A DNA stretch of 64,000 nt from CAWJFJ01 sp963800065 (GTDB taxonomy: Bacteria; Actinomycetota; Acidimicrobiia; Acidimicrobiales; UBA8190), in NCBI GenBank assembly GCA_963800065.1, contig CAWCZO010000011.1, forward strand, positions 310,001 through 374,000. The letters are read 5' to 3'. Shown piece by piece: positions 1 through 7,877 of this stretch (position 1 is the stretch's first letter; each line of letters opens with the position of its first letter). The translations under genes and the position numbers were made by a program. The notes below the pieces were generated by a model. It was not told where the DNA came from, searched no databases, and was given only the letters and a program-made list of their open reading frames with translations.

Positions 1-289
1 CGTCGAGGACGGGAACCACCACGTCGATGTCGTCCAGGGCCTCGCCGATCTGCTCGTTGAGACGGCGGCCCAGCGCCGTCCGGGGCCGGTGCAGACCCGG
101 GGTGTCGACGAAGACGGCCTGGTAGCCGGGGCGGTGGAGTACGCCGCGGACCGATCGCCTGGTGGTGTTGGGGCGCGGCGAGGTGATGGTCACCTTGGTC
201 CCCAGGACCTGGTTGATAAGGGTGGACTTCCCGACGTTGGGCCGGCCCACCACGGTGACGAATCCCGATCGCAGGGAGTCGGTGGTCAC
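1..289 (-). CDS. era: GTPase Era, N-terminal part (cut by window edge)
   Basis: Ribosome-assembly GTPase that binds 16S rRNA/30S precursors. Only the first ~96 codons lie in the window; the gene continues beyond base 1. Visible are the P-loop GRPNVGKST at residues 15-23, a T-rich switch region (NTTR) and the G3 motif DTPG. The GTG start at 289 lies 7 bases after the stop of the CorC-like gene, in the same direction. Era is assigned rather than Der because it sits just downstream of ybeY and the CorC-like gene, a common bacterial order. The KH domain that would settle the matter is outside the window. Confidence 0.85.
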   Translation of the reverse strand, partial: MTTDSLRSGFVTVVGRPNVGKSTLINQVLGTKVTITSPRPNTTRRSVRGVLHRPGYQAVFVDTPGLHRPRTALGRRLNEQIGEALDDIDVVVPVLD

Positions 290-296
290 CCGGTGC

Positions 297-1655
297 TCAT
301 GGCCGGTGTTCGGCGGCGTCGCGGATCTCGGGTGCCGGTGGGTGGGGTGTGGGCCGGGGGACGATGCGGATCCTCCCCACGCGATTGCCTTCCACCCGCT
401 CGGCCACCAGGGTGAGTCCGTCCACCTCCACCGATTCGCCTTCGACGGGGACCCGGCCCAGCTCGTTGAAGAGCAGACCCCCGACGGTGTCCCATTCACC
501 GGTGGGGAGTTGTGTGTCGACGAGCTCGCTCAGCTCGTCGACGGCCAGGCGGGCCGAGACGGAGAAGCTCCCGTTGTCGAGGGCCTGGACCGGGGGCTCC
601 TCGACGTCGTACTCGTCGACGATCTCCCCCACCAGTTCCTCGATCAGGTCCTCCAGCGTCACCACCCCGGCCGTGCCGCCGTACTCGTCGACCACCACAG
701 CCAGGTGGTACTTGAGATCCTGCATCTCGCGCATGAGCCGGGCCACGCGTTTGGTCTCGGGAACGAAATGGGCGGGACGGCCGAAGTCCCGGACGGGCTC
801 GTCGCCGTGGCCTTCGCGCTCGGCGCGGATGAGGTCCTTGGCGTGGGCGACACCGACGATGTCGTCGACATTGCCGGCGTGGACGGGCAACCTCGAGAGG
901 CCCGCCTCGATGGCCACCCCCAGGGCCTCGGACACCGATTGATCCCCGTCCAGGGTGCGCATGTCGGGACGGGGGACCATGACCTCGCGGACGACGGTGT
1001 CGCCGAATTCGATGATCGAATGGATGAGCTCGCGTTCGTGGCCCTCGATGACGTCCTCCTCCAGAGCCACGTCGGCCATGGCCAGGAGTTCCGATTCGCT
1101 CACCCCGACGCGCCGGGCACGGGGGCCGAGGAGCATGTTGGCCAGTCCGATCAACCCCCGGGAGACGAGCCGGATTGGTGGGAAGCGCACCACGGCGGAC
1201 ACGATGGGGGCCAGCAGCAGGGCGGATCGTTCGGGGTTCTGGACGGCCCAGTTCTTGGGCAGGGCCTCGGCCAGGACGAAGATCACCACCACCTCGAACA
1301 CGGTGGCGGCGATCACCCCGACGGGGCCGAACCAGCGCTCGGCCAGGATGCCCACCAAGGTGGCCGTCACCAGCTGGCTGATGAGGACGAGGAGAAGGAC
1401 GGGGTTCAGGAACCCTTCGGGATCCTGGACCAGGCGCATCAGGGATCCCGCCCCGCGGCGGCCGTCGTCGCGCAGCGCCATCGCCTTCGTCCGGCTCATG
1501 CGGACGAGGCTGGTCTCGGCCAGCGCCAGACCGGCGGAGACCACCAGGAGGAGAAGGACCACGGCGATGAGGATCCAGTCGGTGGAACGAAAGCGCGACG
1601 CGGCGGCCACGGCGGACACGGTGGACACGGTGGACACGGTGGACACGGTGGACAC
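297..1655 (-). CDS. CorC/HlyC-type hemolysin-family CBS-domain membrane protein
   Basis: 452 aa. A short repetitive VST head is followed by a DUF21-type membrane domain (first hydrophobic segment around residues 28-48, further segments to about 150). Two CBS domains follow (about 210-330, with the VVDEYGGTAGVVTLED stretch), then a C-terminal CorC_HlyC domain (about 350-440). The family is linked to Mg2+/Co2+ efflux or envelope integrity; the substrate cannot be read here. It sits between ybeY (9 bases upstream) and era. The start is ambiguous because the 5' end is a 9-bp tandem repeat in which every unit supplies an in-frame GTG. Confidence 0.88.
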   Translation of the reverse strand: MSTVSTVSTVSTVSAVAAASRFRSTDWILIAVVLLLLVVSAGLALAETSLVRMSRTKAMALRDDGRRGAGSLMRLVQDPEGFLNPVLLLVLISQLVTATLVGILAERWFGPVGVIAATVFEVVVIFVLAEALPKNWAVQNPERSALLLAPIVSAVVRFPPIRLVSRGLIGLANMLLGPRARRVGVSESELLAMADVALEEDVIEGHERELIHSIIEFGDTVVREVMVPRPDMRTLDGDQSVSEALGVAIEAGLSRLPVHAGNVDDIVGVAHAKDLIRAEREGHGDEPVRDFGRPAHFVPETKRVARLMREMQDLKYHLAVVVDEYGGTAGVVTLEDLIEELVGEIVDEYDVEEPPVQALDNGSFSVSARLAVDELSELVDTQLPTGEWDTVGGLLFNELGRVPVEGESVEVDGLTLVAERVEGNRVGRIRIVPRPTPHPPAPEIRDAAEHRP

Positions 1656-1656
1656 G
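1621..1656. repeat. 9-bp tandem repeat at the 5' end of the CorC-like gene
   Basis: Four perfect copies of gtggacacg, preceded by one degenerate copy (1612-1620). On the coding (minus) strand each unit encodes Val-Ser-Thr and offers a GTG codon in the reading frame. Confidence 0.9.
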
Positions 1657-1664
1657 GTGACCGT

Positions 1665-2174
1665 CTACCCCACCGCCCGGTGGAAGCGGGCCAGCAGCTC
1701 TCGCTCGCGCCGCTCCATGCGCTCGGCTTCCTCGTCGACGTCGTGGTCCATGCCCAGCAGGTGGAGAAGGCCGTGGACGACGAGCAGGGCCAGTTCGTCG
1801 TCCACCGACACGCCATGGTCGGCGGCGTTGCGGGCGGCCACGGCCGGACAGACCACCACGTCACCGAGGAGGACGGGCATGTCCTCCTCGTACGGGGCAC
1901 CGGCGCCGGGGCCCGTCCCCCCCTCGTCGGGGGAGCGTCCGCCCGGCTCGGGCTCCTCGTCGATGGGAAAGGCCAGGACGTCGGTGGGTCCGGCCTGGCC
2001 CAGGAACCTCTGGCGCAGCTCGGCGATGGTCGGCTCGTCCACGAAGAGCAGCGACACTTCGATGTCGTCCTTCACGCCCTGGGCGCCGAGGACGGCGCGG
2101 GCCAGCTCGGCGAAGCGGCCGATGTCGACGGCCCGGTCCGACTGCTCGTCGGCGGCGAAGACGTCAGCGACCAT
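1665..2174 (-). CDS. ybeY: Endoribonuclease YbeY (rRNA maturation)
   Basis: 169 aa zinc-dependent RNase family involved in 16S rRNA 3'-end maturation and ribosome quality control. The metal-binding signature HGLLHLLGMDHD is at residues 134-145, with H134, H138 and H144 as the three zinc ligands. A Gly/Pro/Glu-rich insert at about residues 73-100 is longer than in E. coli YbeY. The start overlaps the end of phoH by 11 bases, indicating translational coupling, as in the widespread phoH-ybeY pair. Confidence 0.95.
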   Translation of the reverse strand: MVADVFAADEQSDRAVDIGRFAELARAVLGAQGVKDDIEVSLLFVDEPTIAELRQRFLGQAGPTDVLAFPIDEEPEPGGRSPDEGGTGPGAGAPYEEDMPVLLGDVVVCPAVAARNAADHGVSVDDELALLVVHGLLHLLGMDHDVDEEAERMERRERELLARFHRAVG

Positions 2175-3141
2175 CGGCGCGTCCCCGCCACGTCCCCACG
2201 TCGGTGGCGCTCTCGTAGGCGGCCACGATGTCGGCCACGATGCGGGCCCGGACCACGTCGCGTTGGGTCAGGTTGACGAAGGAGACGTCGGGGACCGCTC
2301 CCAGAACGTGTTCGAGCCCCGGGAGCCCCGAGCGCCCGCCGGGGACGTCGATCTGGGTGACGTCCCCGGTGACCACCACCTTCGACCCGAACCCGATCCG
2401 AGTGAGGAACATCTTCATCTGTTCGGGCGTCGTGTTCTGGGCCTCGTCGAGGATGATGAAGCTGCGGTTCAGGGTGCGGCCCCGCATGAAGGCCAGGGGG
2501 GCGACCTCGATGGTCCCCCGCTCGAGGAGGCGCTGGGCCCCCTCGGGTCCGAGGAGGTCGTAGAGCGCGTCGTACAGGGGGCGCAGGTAGGGGTCGACCT
2601 TGGCCATGATGTCGCCGGGCAGGAAGCCGAGCCGCTCCCCGGCCTCCACCGCCGGTCGGGTGAGGATGATCCGGTCGACCTCGTGGGCCTGGAGCGCCTG
2701 GACGCCCAAGGCCACGGCCAGGTACGACTTGCCCGTCCCGGCCGGCCCGATGCCGAAGGTGACGACGTTGCGGGCGATGGCGTCCGTATAGCGCTTCTGA
2801 CCCGCCGTCTTGGGCCGCACCGTCCGGCCCCGGGCCGAGCGCATGACCTCGGTGGTGAGGACCTCGGCCGGGCTGACGTCGTCCTTCACCATGACGATGG
2901 TCCGGCCCACGTCGGAGGCGTCGAGGCGCTGACCCTGCTCGAGCAGGACGACCAGTTCGTCGAAGAGACGACCGACGCGTTCGGCGTCCTCGCCCCCGAT
3001 GCTGATCTCGTTGCCCCGCGCCACGATACGGACGTCGGGGAAGGCGTCCTCGATCAGCCGGAGCAGCTCGTCGCGTTCTCCGAGCAGTCCCACCATGAGG
3101 TGGTTCCCGGGTACGAGGATCTTGACGGGAGTGGCGCTCAC
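2164..3141 (-). CDS. phoH: PhoH-like ATPase
   Basis: 325 aa cytoplasmic P-loop protein of the PhoH/PhoL family. The N-terminal third has a KH-like fold pattern. The ATPase core has Walker A GPAGTGKS at residues 132-139 and Walker B in the stretch FIILDEAQN. The family associates with ribosome and RNA metabolism alongside YbeY. It overlaps the upstream HIT gene by 4 bases and ybeY by 11, so the three are probably one transcript. Confidence 0.93.
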   Translation of the reverse strand: MSATPVKILVPGNHLMVGLLGERDELLRLIEDAFPDVRIVARGNEISIGGEDAERVGRLFDELVVLLEQGQRLDASDVGRTIVMVKDDVSPAEVLTTEVMRSARGRTVRPKTAGQKRYTDAIARNVVTFGIGPAGTGKSYLAVALGVQALQAHEVDRIILTRPAVEAGERLGFLPGDIMAKVDPYLRPLYDALYDLLGPEGAQRLLERGTIEVAPLAFMRGRTLNRSFIILDEAQNTTPEQMKMFLTRIGFGSKVVVTGDVTQIDVPGGRSGLPGLEHVLGAVPDVSFVNLTQRDVVRARIVADIVAAYESATDVGTWRGRADGR

Positions 3142-3524
3142 CCGGGAGGCCAGGTCATGGAGCGTCCGCCGAGAACGTGGAGATGGAGATGGGGAACGGT
3201 GTTGGTGGCGTCCTCACCGACGTTGAAGACGAGCCGGTAACCGCGCTCGGCGATCCCCTGATCCTGCGCCAGGCGTTGGGCCAGGACCACCATGTCGGCG
3301 ATCACTTCTCCGTCGCCGTGTTCGACGGTGGCGGCGTTCTCGATGTGGCGGAGGGGTATGACGAGGACGTGGACGGGTGCCTGCGGATTCAGGTCTCGGA
3401 AGGCCACCGCGTGATCCGACCGGTCGACGATCTCGGCCGGGAGGTCCCCGGAGACGATGCGGCAGAAGATGCAGTCCACCGGCACGGCGGTGTCGCTCAC
3501 CGGGTCACTCTGGCCCGCCGGCAC
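3138..3524 (-). CDS. HIT-family nucleotide-binding protein
   Basis: 128 aa. The histidine-triad motif HLHLHVLGG begins at residue 112, with catalytic-type His at 112, 114 and 116. An N-terminal CIFCRI motif is typical of Hint-type nucleoside phosphoramidases and AMP-lysine hydrolases. It overlaps phoH by 4 bases and the upstream HTH gene by 20 bases. The exact substrate cannot be told from sequence. Confidence 0.93.
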   Translation of the reverse strand: MPAGQSDPVSDTAVPVDCIFCRIVSGDLPAEIVDRSDHAVAFRDLNPQAPVHVLVIPLRHIENAATVEHGDGEVIADMVVLAQRLAQDQGIAERGYRLVFNVGEDATNTVPHLHLHVLGGRSMTWPPG

Positions 3525-3798
3525 CGGCGCCGGCCCGGGACCCCTTCAACTCGGGGTAGAGGTGCTCGAGGCTCCCGGGGGCGATCCGGCAGGACTCGAT
3601 GAACCGCTCCACGTCCCCTTGCTGCAACCGGATCACCCGGCCGAACTTGTAGGCGGTCACCATTCCCTCGTCGATGAACCGGTAGAGGCTTCGCAGGGTC
3701 ACCCCGAGGTGTTCCGCCGCCTCCTTGGTGCTCATCCAACGGATCTGTTCTTCCACCGTGCTCCCGGGATCATCGTCCACCGAGGGCATCATGCCCAT
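3505..3798 (-). CDS. Small MerR/excisionase-type helix-turn-helix protein
   Basis: 97 aa from the ATG at 3798, chosen because a GGAAGG box lies just upstream; a longer in-frame start exists at 3831. Residues about 22-75 carry an HTH_17-type winged-helix (STKEAAEHLGVTLRSLYRF, then a recognition wing with KFGRVIRL). Such proteins are either phage excisionases or small transcription regulators. Here it is embedded in a housekeeping operon with no integrase nearby, which favours a regulator. The C-terminal tail is Gly/Ala-rich. Confidence 0.75.
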   Translation of the reverse strand: MGMMPSVDDDPGSTVEEQIRWMSTKEAAEHLGVTLRSLYRFIDEGMVTAYKFGRVIRLQQGDVERFIESCRIAPGSLEHLYPELKGSRAGAGAGGPE

Positions 3799-3916
3799 CT
3801 GTGCCTTCCGATGATATCTCGCAGCGGCCACGATCCTTCCGGCGCCACGGGGGGCCCGGCGACGGGGCGCGACGGGGCGCCGGAACGAAAAGGCGAACGG
3901 TTGGACGCCGGGAATC

Positions 3917-4420
3917 TCAGGAGGTGACGCGCAGACCCAGTTCGTCGAGGCGGCGGCTCATGGCGTCGGGCGTCACCCCGAAGAGGCAGGCGATGGCCCG
4001 GAGATCCTCGGCGCGGATGGTGATCATCCGACCGTTGAAGTCCTGGCGCTGGACCTGGATCATGGAGAGGAACCGCCGCAGCAGATCTCGTTCGGGACCG
4101 CTCACCGAGTTCAGCTTGGTGAGGTCGATGGTGACCTTCTCGTGACCGTCCCAGGGCCGCAGCTGGCGCCGGGCGCGCGCCGGGCTCTCGGTGTGGCCGT
4201 TGCCGTCGCCGCGCTCGCCGGCGGGGCCCCAACGGTTGGCGTCGTCGTCCTGGGGGAGGAGCTGGTCCACAGGGACGTCGTAGAGCTTGGCCAGGCGTTG
4301 CAGTCTGGGCACCGAGATGGCGCGCTCACCGCGTTCGTAGGCGCCCAGGACCGACGCCTTGAACTCCTGATCCGACATGGCCTCGACGGCCTGTAGGGAG
4401 AGGCGCATCTGTTTGCGCAC
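3917..4420 (-). CDS. BldD-like XRE-family transcriptional regulator (5' end frame-broken)
   Basis: 167 aa from a GTG, with an XRE helix-turn-helix and the family hallmark YERGERAISV at about residues 28-37. A Gly-rich linker follows, then a C-terminal domain (about 95-167) matching the BldD dimerisation/c-di-GMP domain, including the IQVQRQDFNGRMITIR stretch. In Streptomyces, BldD represses developmental genes when bound to c-di-GMP. The chosen GTG cuts the first HTH helix. The missing residues (AYARAVGSRLRA) are readable upstream in this frame, but the only good ATGs (4518, 4512) are in another frame, so one base seems lost near 4455-4462. It is probably a functional gene with a sequence error. 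Confidence 0.75.
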   Translation of the reverse strand: MRKQMRLSLQAVEAMSDQEFKASVLGAYERGERAISVPRLQRLAKLYDVPVDQLLPQDDDANRWGPAGERGDGNGHTESPARARRQLRPWDGHEKVTIDLTKLNSVSGPERDLLRRFLSMIQVQRQDFNGRMITIRAEDLRAIACLFGVTPDAMSRRLDELGLRVTS

Positions 4421-4518
4421 GGCTCGCAGGCGCGACCCGACCGCCCGTGCGTATGCCGCGCGGCAGTCTCCTCCTGCTCGTCCTCGTCGGGTACCACCGT
4501 CTGGTTGACCATGACCAT

Positions 4519-4731
4519 CGAATCCTCGCTGCTTGCGTTCGTGCGCTGCTAATTGTCTCCCGACGACAACCCCCCGACAGCCCCCGCGCGCCCATGGACC
4601 CCCCGGGGGTGTCCAGCGGGTGCACAGGGTGTGCCCGCAAACTGCTACCTCCGCCAGTGTTGCTCACTCAGCGTGGTGATTGCAAGGACCGTTTCGCGTT
4701 GCGCTCGTGTTGTGATTGCCCTGCCGACGTG
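4519..4731. promoter_or_regulatory. Leader region upstream of the BldD-like gene
   Basis: 213 bases without a gene between rsmE and the ATG of the BldD-like gene, both on the minus strand. It holds a TCACT-N6-GGTGA arrangement at 4664-4679, made of half-sites similar to the BldD box (AGTGA...TCACC) but facing outward. Autoregulation is possible but unproven. Confidence 0.25.
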
Positions 4732-5514
4732 CTACGGGGCCCCCTCGGGGTCCGGCGGCGGCCGCCGGGCCTCCCCCACCAGACCGTTGCGCAGGGCACA
4801 TAACAGCAGGCCGCTGGCCACGGCGGCCGTCTCGGCGCGCAGGATTCCGGGGCCCAGACCGACCACCGGGAAGCCTCCGGGGGCCAGTTCGGAATCGTCC
4901 CAGCCCCCCTCGGGCCCGACCGCCATGGCGGGCATGGCCACGCTCGGTGGATCGCCCCCCGGGTGGGCCAGGGCCAGAGGCGCCGGTGCCACCACCCGGG
5001 CCAGGTCGGCCAGGTCGAGGACCCCCACGACCTCGGGCAGCCAGGGGGACCGGCTCTGCCCCGCCGCCTCCCGGGCCACCCGCCGGAGGCGCTCCATGGA
5101 GCGGACCTGGCGGTCGCCCTCCCACCGGACCACGGCCCGGGCCGAACGGAGCACGGCGATGCGGTCCACCCCGGCCTCGGTCAGTTTCTGGACCACCCAC
5201 TCGGGCCGGTCGCCCTTCACGGGGACGAAGCCGATGGTCACCGGCGGGCTCGACCGGGGCACGACGATGACGGGCCCGTCCACCTCGAGCAGCTGGTCCC
5301 CCGGTGGCGCCGCCCGGCGGGCCGTGCCCCGGTAGCGGGCCAGCCGCCAGCTCCCCCGCCCGTCGCCGGCCACCACCGGCTCCCCGGGCCGGAGCCTGAG
5401 GACGTGGCTCAGGTGGTGGGCGTCGGCATCGTCGGGGGTGGGCCGCTCCAGGTCGGCCACGTAGACCATGGCGGCCGTTCCCACCGACCCCGGATGACGG
5501 GCCCCGTCGGGCAC
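4732..5514 (-). CDS. rsmE: 16S rRNA (uracil1498-N3)-methyltransferase RsmE
   Basis: 260 aa SPOUT-class methyltransferase that modifies U1498 of 16S rRNA. An N-terminal PUA-like domain (about 17-85, with AHHLSHVLRLRPGE) precedes the SPOUT domain. The knotted SAM site is shown by VGPEGGW and by LGPGILRAETA near the C-terminus. It starts 12 bases after the dnaJ stop, on the same strand, so it is likely co-transcribed with hrcA-dnaJ, a common arrangement. Confidence 0.93.
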   Translation of the reverse strand: MPDGARHPGSVGTAAMVYVADLERPTPDDADAHHLSHVLRLRPGEPVVAGDGRGSWRLARYRGTARRAAPPGDQLLEVDGPVIVVPRSSPPVTIGFVPVKGDRPEWVVQKLTEAGVDRIAVLRSARAVVRWEGDRQVRSMERLRRVAREAAGQSRSPWLPEVVGVLDLADLARVVAPAPLALAHPGGDPPSVAMPAMAVGPEGGWDDSELAPGGFPVVGLGPGILRAETAAVASGLLLCALRNGLVGEARRPPPDPEGAP

Positions 5515-5526
5515 CAGGGCGCCGGA

Positions 5527-6639
5527 TCAGCCGAAGGCGGAGCGCAGGCGCGCCATGAGGCCCTCGTCGGGGGGCGAGATCTCCTCCGACCGCTCGGCCG
5601 CCAGGCGGCGCAGGAGCTCCTCCTGGGTCTTGGTCAGGCCGGTCGGCGTGTCGACGACGACGTGGACGAGGAGATCGCCGCGCCCGCGGCCCCGGACATG
5701 GGGGACGCCCCGGCCCCGGAGCTTGATCACCCGTCCACCCTGGGTCCCGGCCGGGACCGGGAGCGATTCGTCCCCGTCGAGCGTCTCGAAGACGACGGTG
5801 GAGCCGAGGGCCGCCTGGGCCATGGAGACGTGGAGGTCGGCGTGGACGTCGGTGCCGTCGCGCCGGAAGCGCGTGTCGGGGTGGACGGCCAGGTGGACGT
5901 AGAGGTCGCCGGCGGGACCACCTCGGGGCCCGGCCGGGCCGCGGCCGGTCAAACGCAGGGTGGATCCGTGGTCGACCCCGGCGGGGACGTCCACCGAGTA
6001 GGTCCGGCTCTCGACCCGGCGACCGTCGCCGGCGCAGTCCGGGCACGGGCTCGAGATCGCTTCGCCCAGGCCCTGGCACCGGCGGCAGGGGGCGGCGGTG
6101 ACGACCTGGCCCAGGATCGACTGGCGGACCCGGCGCAGCTCGCCGGTGCCCTGGCAGTCGGGGCAGCGGACGGCGGTGGTCCCGGCCCGGGCCCCGCTGC
6201 CCTCGCAGGTGGTGCAGGAGACGAGGCCGTCGAGGAGAACGTCGTGCCGGGCGCCGAAGACGGCTTCGCGGAAGCCCAGTTCGAGCACCACCTCGGCATC
6301 GGCGCCGCGCACGGGGCCTCCGGTGCCGGCGGTGCCGCGCACCCCGCCACCGAAGAAGGCGTCGAAGATGTCGCCCAGTCCACCGCCGAAGAAGTCGCCG
6401 TTGGCCGGCGCCCGTCCGTCGACTCCCTCGGGGCCGAAACGGTCGTAGCGGGCGCGGCGATCGGGATCGCGGAGGACCTCGTAGGCCCGCGTGACCTCCT
6501 TGAACCGTGCCTCCGCCTCGGCGTCGCCACCGGTGGTGTCGGGGTGGAGCTCACGCGCCATGTTCCGGTAGGCGCGCTTGATCTCGTCGTCCGAGGCGCC
6601 GGGCGTGATGCCGAGGAGGGCGTAGTAGTCAGCGGGCAC
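5527..6639 (-). CDS. dnaJ: Chaperone protein DnaJ
   Basis: 370 aa Hsp40 co-chaperone. It has a J domain (residues 4-68) with HPD at 32-34, a Gly/Phe-rich linker, a four-repeat zinc domain (CTTCEGSG, CPDCQGTG, CRRCQGLG, CPDCAGDG) and a C-terminal substrate-binding region. The GTG start at 6639 overlaps the hrcA stop by 11 bases; a longer frame runs upstream inside hrcA but adds nothing DnaJ-like. Being co-transcribed with hrcA, it should be under CIRCE/HrcA heat-shock control. Confidence 0.95.
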   Translation of the reverse strand: MPADYYALLGITPGASDDEIKRAYRNMARELHPDTTGGDAEAEARFKEVTRAYEVLRDPDRRARYDRFGPEGVDGRAPANGDFFGGGLGDIFDAFFGGGVRGTAGTGGPVRGADAEVVLELGFREAVFGARHDVLLDGLVSCTTCEGSGARAGTTAVRCPDCQGTGELRRVRQSILGQVVTAAPCRRCQGLGEAISSPCPDCAGDGRRVESRTYSVDVPAGVDHGSTLRLTGRGPAGPRGGPAGDLYVHLAVHPDTRFRRDGTDVHADLHVSMAQAALGSTVVFETLDGDESLPVPAGTQGGRVIKLRGRGVPHVRGRGRGDLLVHVVVDTPTGLTKTQEELLRRLAAERSEEISPPDEGLMARLRSAFG

Positions 6640-7807
6640 GGTCGCCCCCGCCCGTCCGGCTGCCGGAGCCCTTGGGGTCGCCACCGGGAGCCTCACCCGA
6701 CGGGGCCGAACCGAGACGCTGGCCCAGGCGCTCGCCGACGACCTGGACCGCCGCCAGGGCCCGCGGATAGTTCATCCGGGTGGGGCCGACCACGCCGATG
6801 GTGCCGGCCGTCTCCCCGTCCACCGAGACCGGGGCCAGGACCAGCGCGCAGGAGGCCAGCGGTTCGAAACCGTGCTCGGAGCCGATGGCCACCGAGAGGC
6901 CCCGGTCGAGGATGTGCTCGACCAGCTCCACCACGACGAGTTGCTGTTCGAGGATGGAGAGCACCGAGCGGACCGTCTCGACGGCGTCGAAGGCCGAGGC
7001 CATCCGCGACGAGCCTCCGACGAAGACGTGCTCGGGCTCGTCGGCCGCCGCCAGCTCCCGGAGGGCCTGGGTGCCGAGAGCCACGGCCGTGTCGAAGGCG
7101 TTGTCGCCGCGGTCGGGGACGGTGCCCGGATCGGCCAGCGTCCGACCACGGAGGTGGGCGGTCATGTGGGCGGCGGCAGCGGCCAGGACGGTGGCATCGA
7201 CGTCGCCGGTGATCTCGATGGCGCGCTTCTCGACGGCGCCGTCGGAGAGGACGACGACCAGGAGGGCGAGGTTGGGACCGAGGTCGACGAGCTGGATGGA
7301 ACGGATGGTGGCGGTGTCGTGGGTGGGGCCGACCACCACCGCGGCGTAGTCGGTCAGATTGGCCAGGAGGCCGCTCGTGTGTCCGAGAAGGTCCTCCACG
7401 GCCCCGTGGACGTGGGCGAAGAACCGGCGGACCTCCTGGCGCTGGACGGGACCGAGCGTCCCCGGCGTCCCCAGGGTGTCGACGAAGAACCGGTAGCCCT
7501 TGTCGGTGGGGATCCGGCCGGCGCTGGTGTGGGGCTGGGTCAGGTAGCCGTCGCGCTCGAGAGCCGCCATGTCGCTGCGCACGGTGGCCGACGAGACCTC
7601 CACCCCGGGGGTCCCGGTGATGTGGGCGGAGCCGACCGGCTCGGCCGTCTCGATGTACTCCGAGACGACGGCGTTCAAGATGGCCGCCTTCCGGGGCTCG
7701 AGCTCGTCCTCCGGCGCGACGGCGGCGGCCACCTGCTCCTCGGGCGAGCGGGGGCCGGGGGGGCCGGGGGCTGGGCGCGCCGGGCGCGCTGTGCGGTTGG
7801 GGACCAT
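6629..7807 (-). CDS. hrcA: Heat-inducible transcription repressor HrcA
   Basis: 392 aa from the ATG at 7807; an in-frame GTG at 7822 lies inside the CIRCE operator and is less likely. An N-terminal winged helix (about residues 30-100) contains ETAEPVGS and SSATVRSDMA. It is followed by the GAF-like HrcA core and a C-terminal segment. HrcA binds CIRCE and represses chaperone genes until heat shock. The first ~25 residues are Pro/Ala-rich and unlike the family. The gene overlaps dnaJ by 11 bases. Confidence 0.95.
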   Translation of the reverse strand: MVPNRTARPARPAPGPPGPRSPEEQVAAAVAPEDELEPRKAAILNAVVSEYIETAEPVGSAHITGTPGVEVSSATVRSDMAALERDGYLTQPHTSAGRIPTDKGYRFFVDTLGTPGTLGPVQRQEVRRFFAHVHGAVEDLLGHTSGLLANLTDYAAVVVGPTHDTATIRSIQLVDLGPNLALLVVVLSDGAVEKRAIEITGDVDATVLAAAAAHMTAHLRGRTLADPGTVPDRGDNAFDTAVALGTQALRELAAADEPEHVFVGGSSRMASAFDAVETVRSVLSILEQQLVVVELVEHILDRGLSVAIGSEHGFEPLASCALVLAPVSVDGETAGTIGVVGPTRMNYPRALAAVQVVGERLGQRLGSAPSGEAPGGDPKGSGSRTGGGDRAR

Positions 7808-7815
7808 GGGCGGTT

Positions 7816-7842
7816 CTGGCACTCGATTCTACCGAGTGCTAT
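7816..7842 (-). promoter_or_regulatory. CIRCE operator with embedded -10 element for hrcA-dnaJ
   Basis: On the minus strand the sequence is ATAGCACTC-N9-GAGTGCCAG, close to the CIRCE consensus TTAGCACTC-N9-GAGTGCTAA, with the spacing exact. The 9-base spacer contains TAGAAT, a good actinobacterial -10. HrcA binding would thus directly block RNA polymerase. Transcription would begin only a few bases before the ATG at 7807, giving a very short leader. Confidence 0.85.
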
Positions 7843-7877
7843 CTCGGACCCACTGGCCGGGCCCTTGAGGGCGGCCG

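Noticed and set aside
1621..1656. Possible CRISPR-like short repeat
   Set aside because: The 9-bp units are back to back without spacers and lie inside a coding sequence.
162..2276. 700-codon plus-strand open frame opposite the CorC/ybeY genes
   Set aside because: It is the antisense shadow of recognised minus-strand genes. Its product is His/Gly/Asp-rich without any domain, as expected for high-GC antisense frames.
3505..3798. Excisionase of a mobile element
   Set aside because: The HTH protein is in a conserved housekeeping operon with no integrase or phage genes nearby.
4664..6079. 471-codon minus-strand frame across rsmE and dnaJ
   Set aside because: Arg/Pro/Gly-rich shadow in another frame; rsmE and dnaJ explain the DNA fully.
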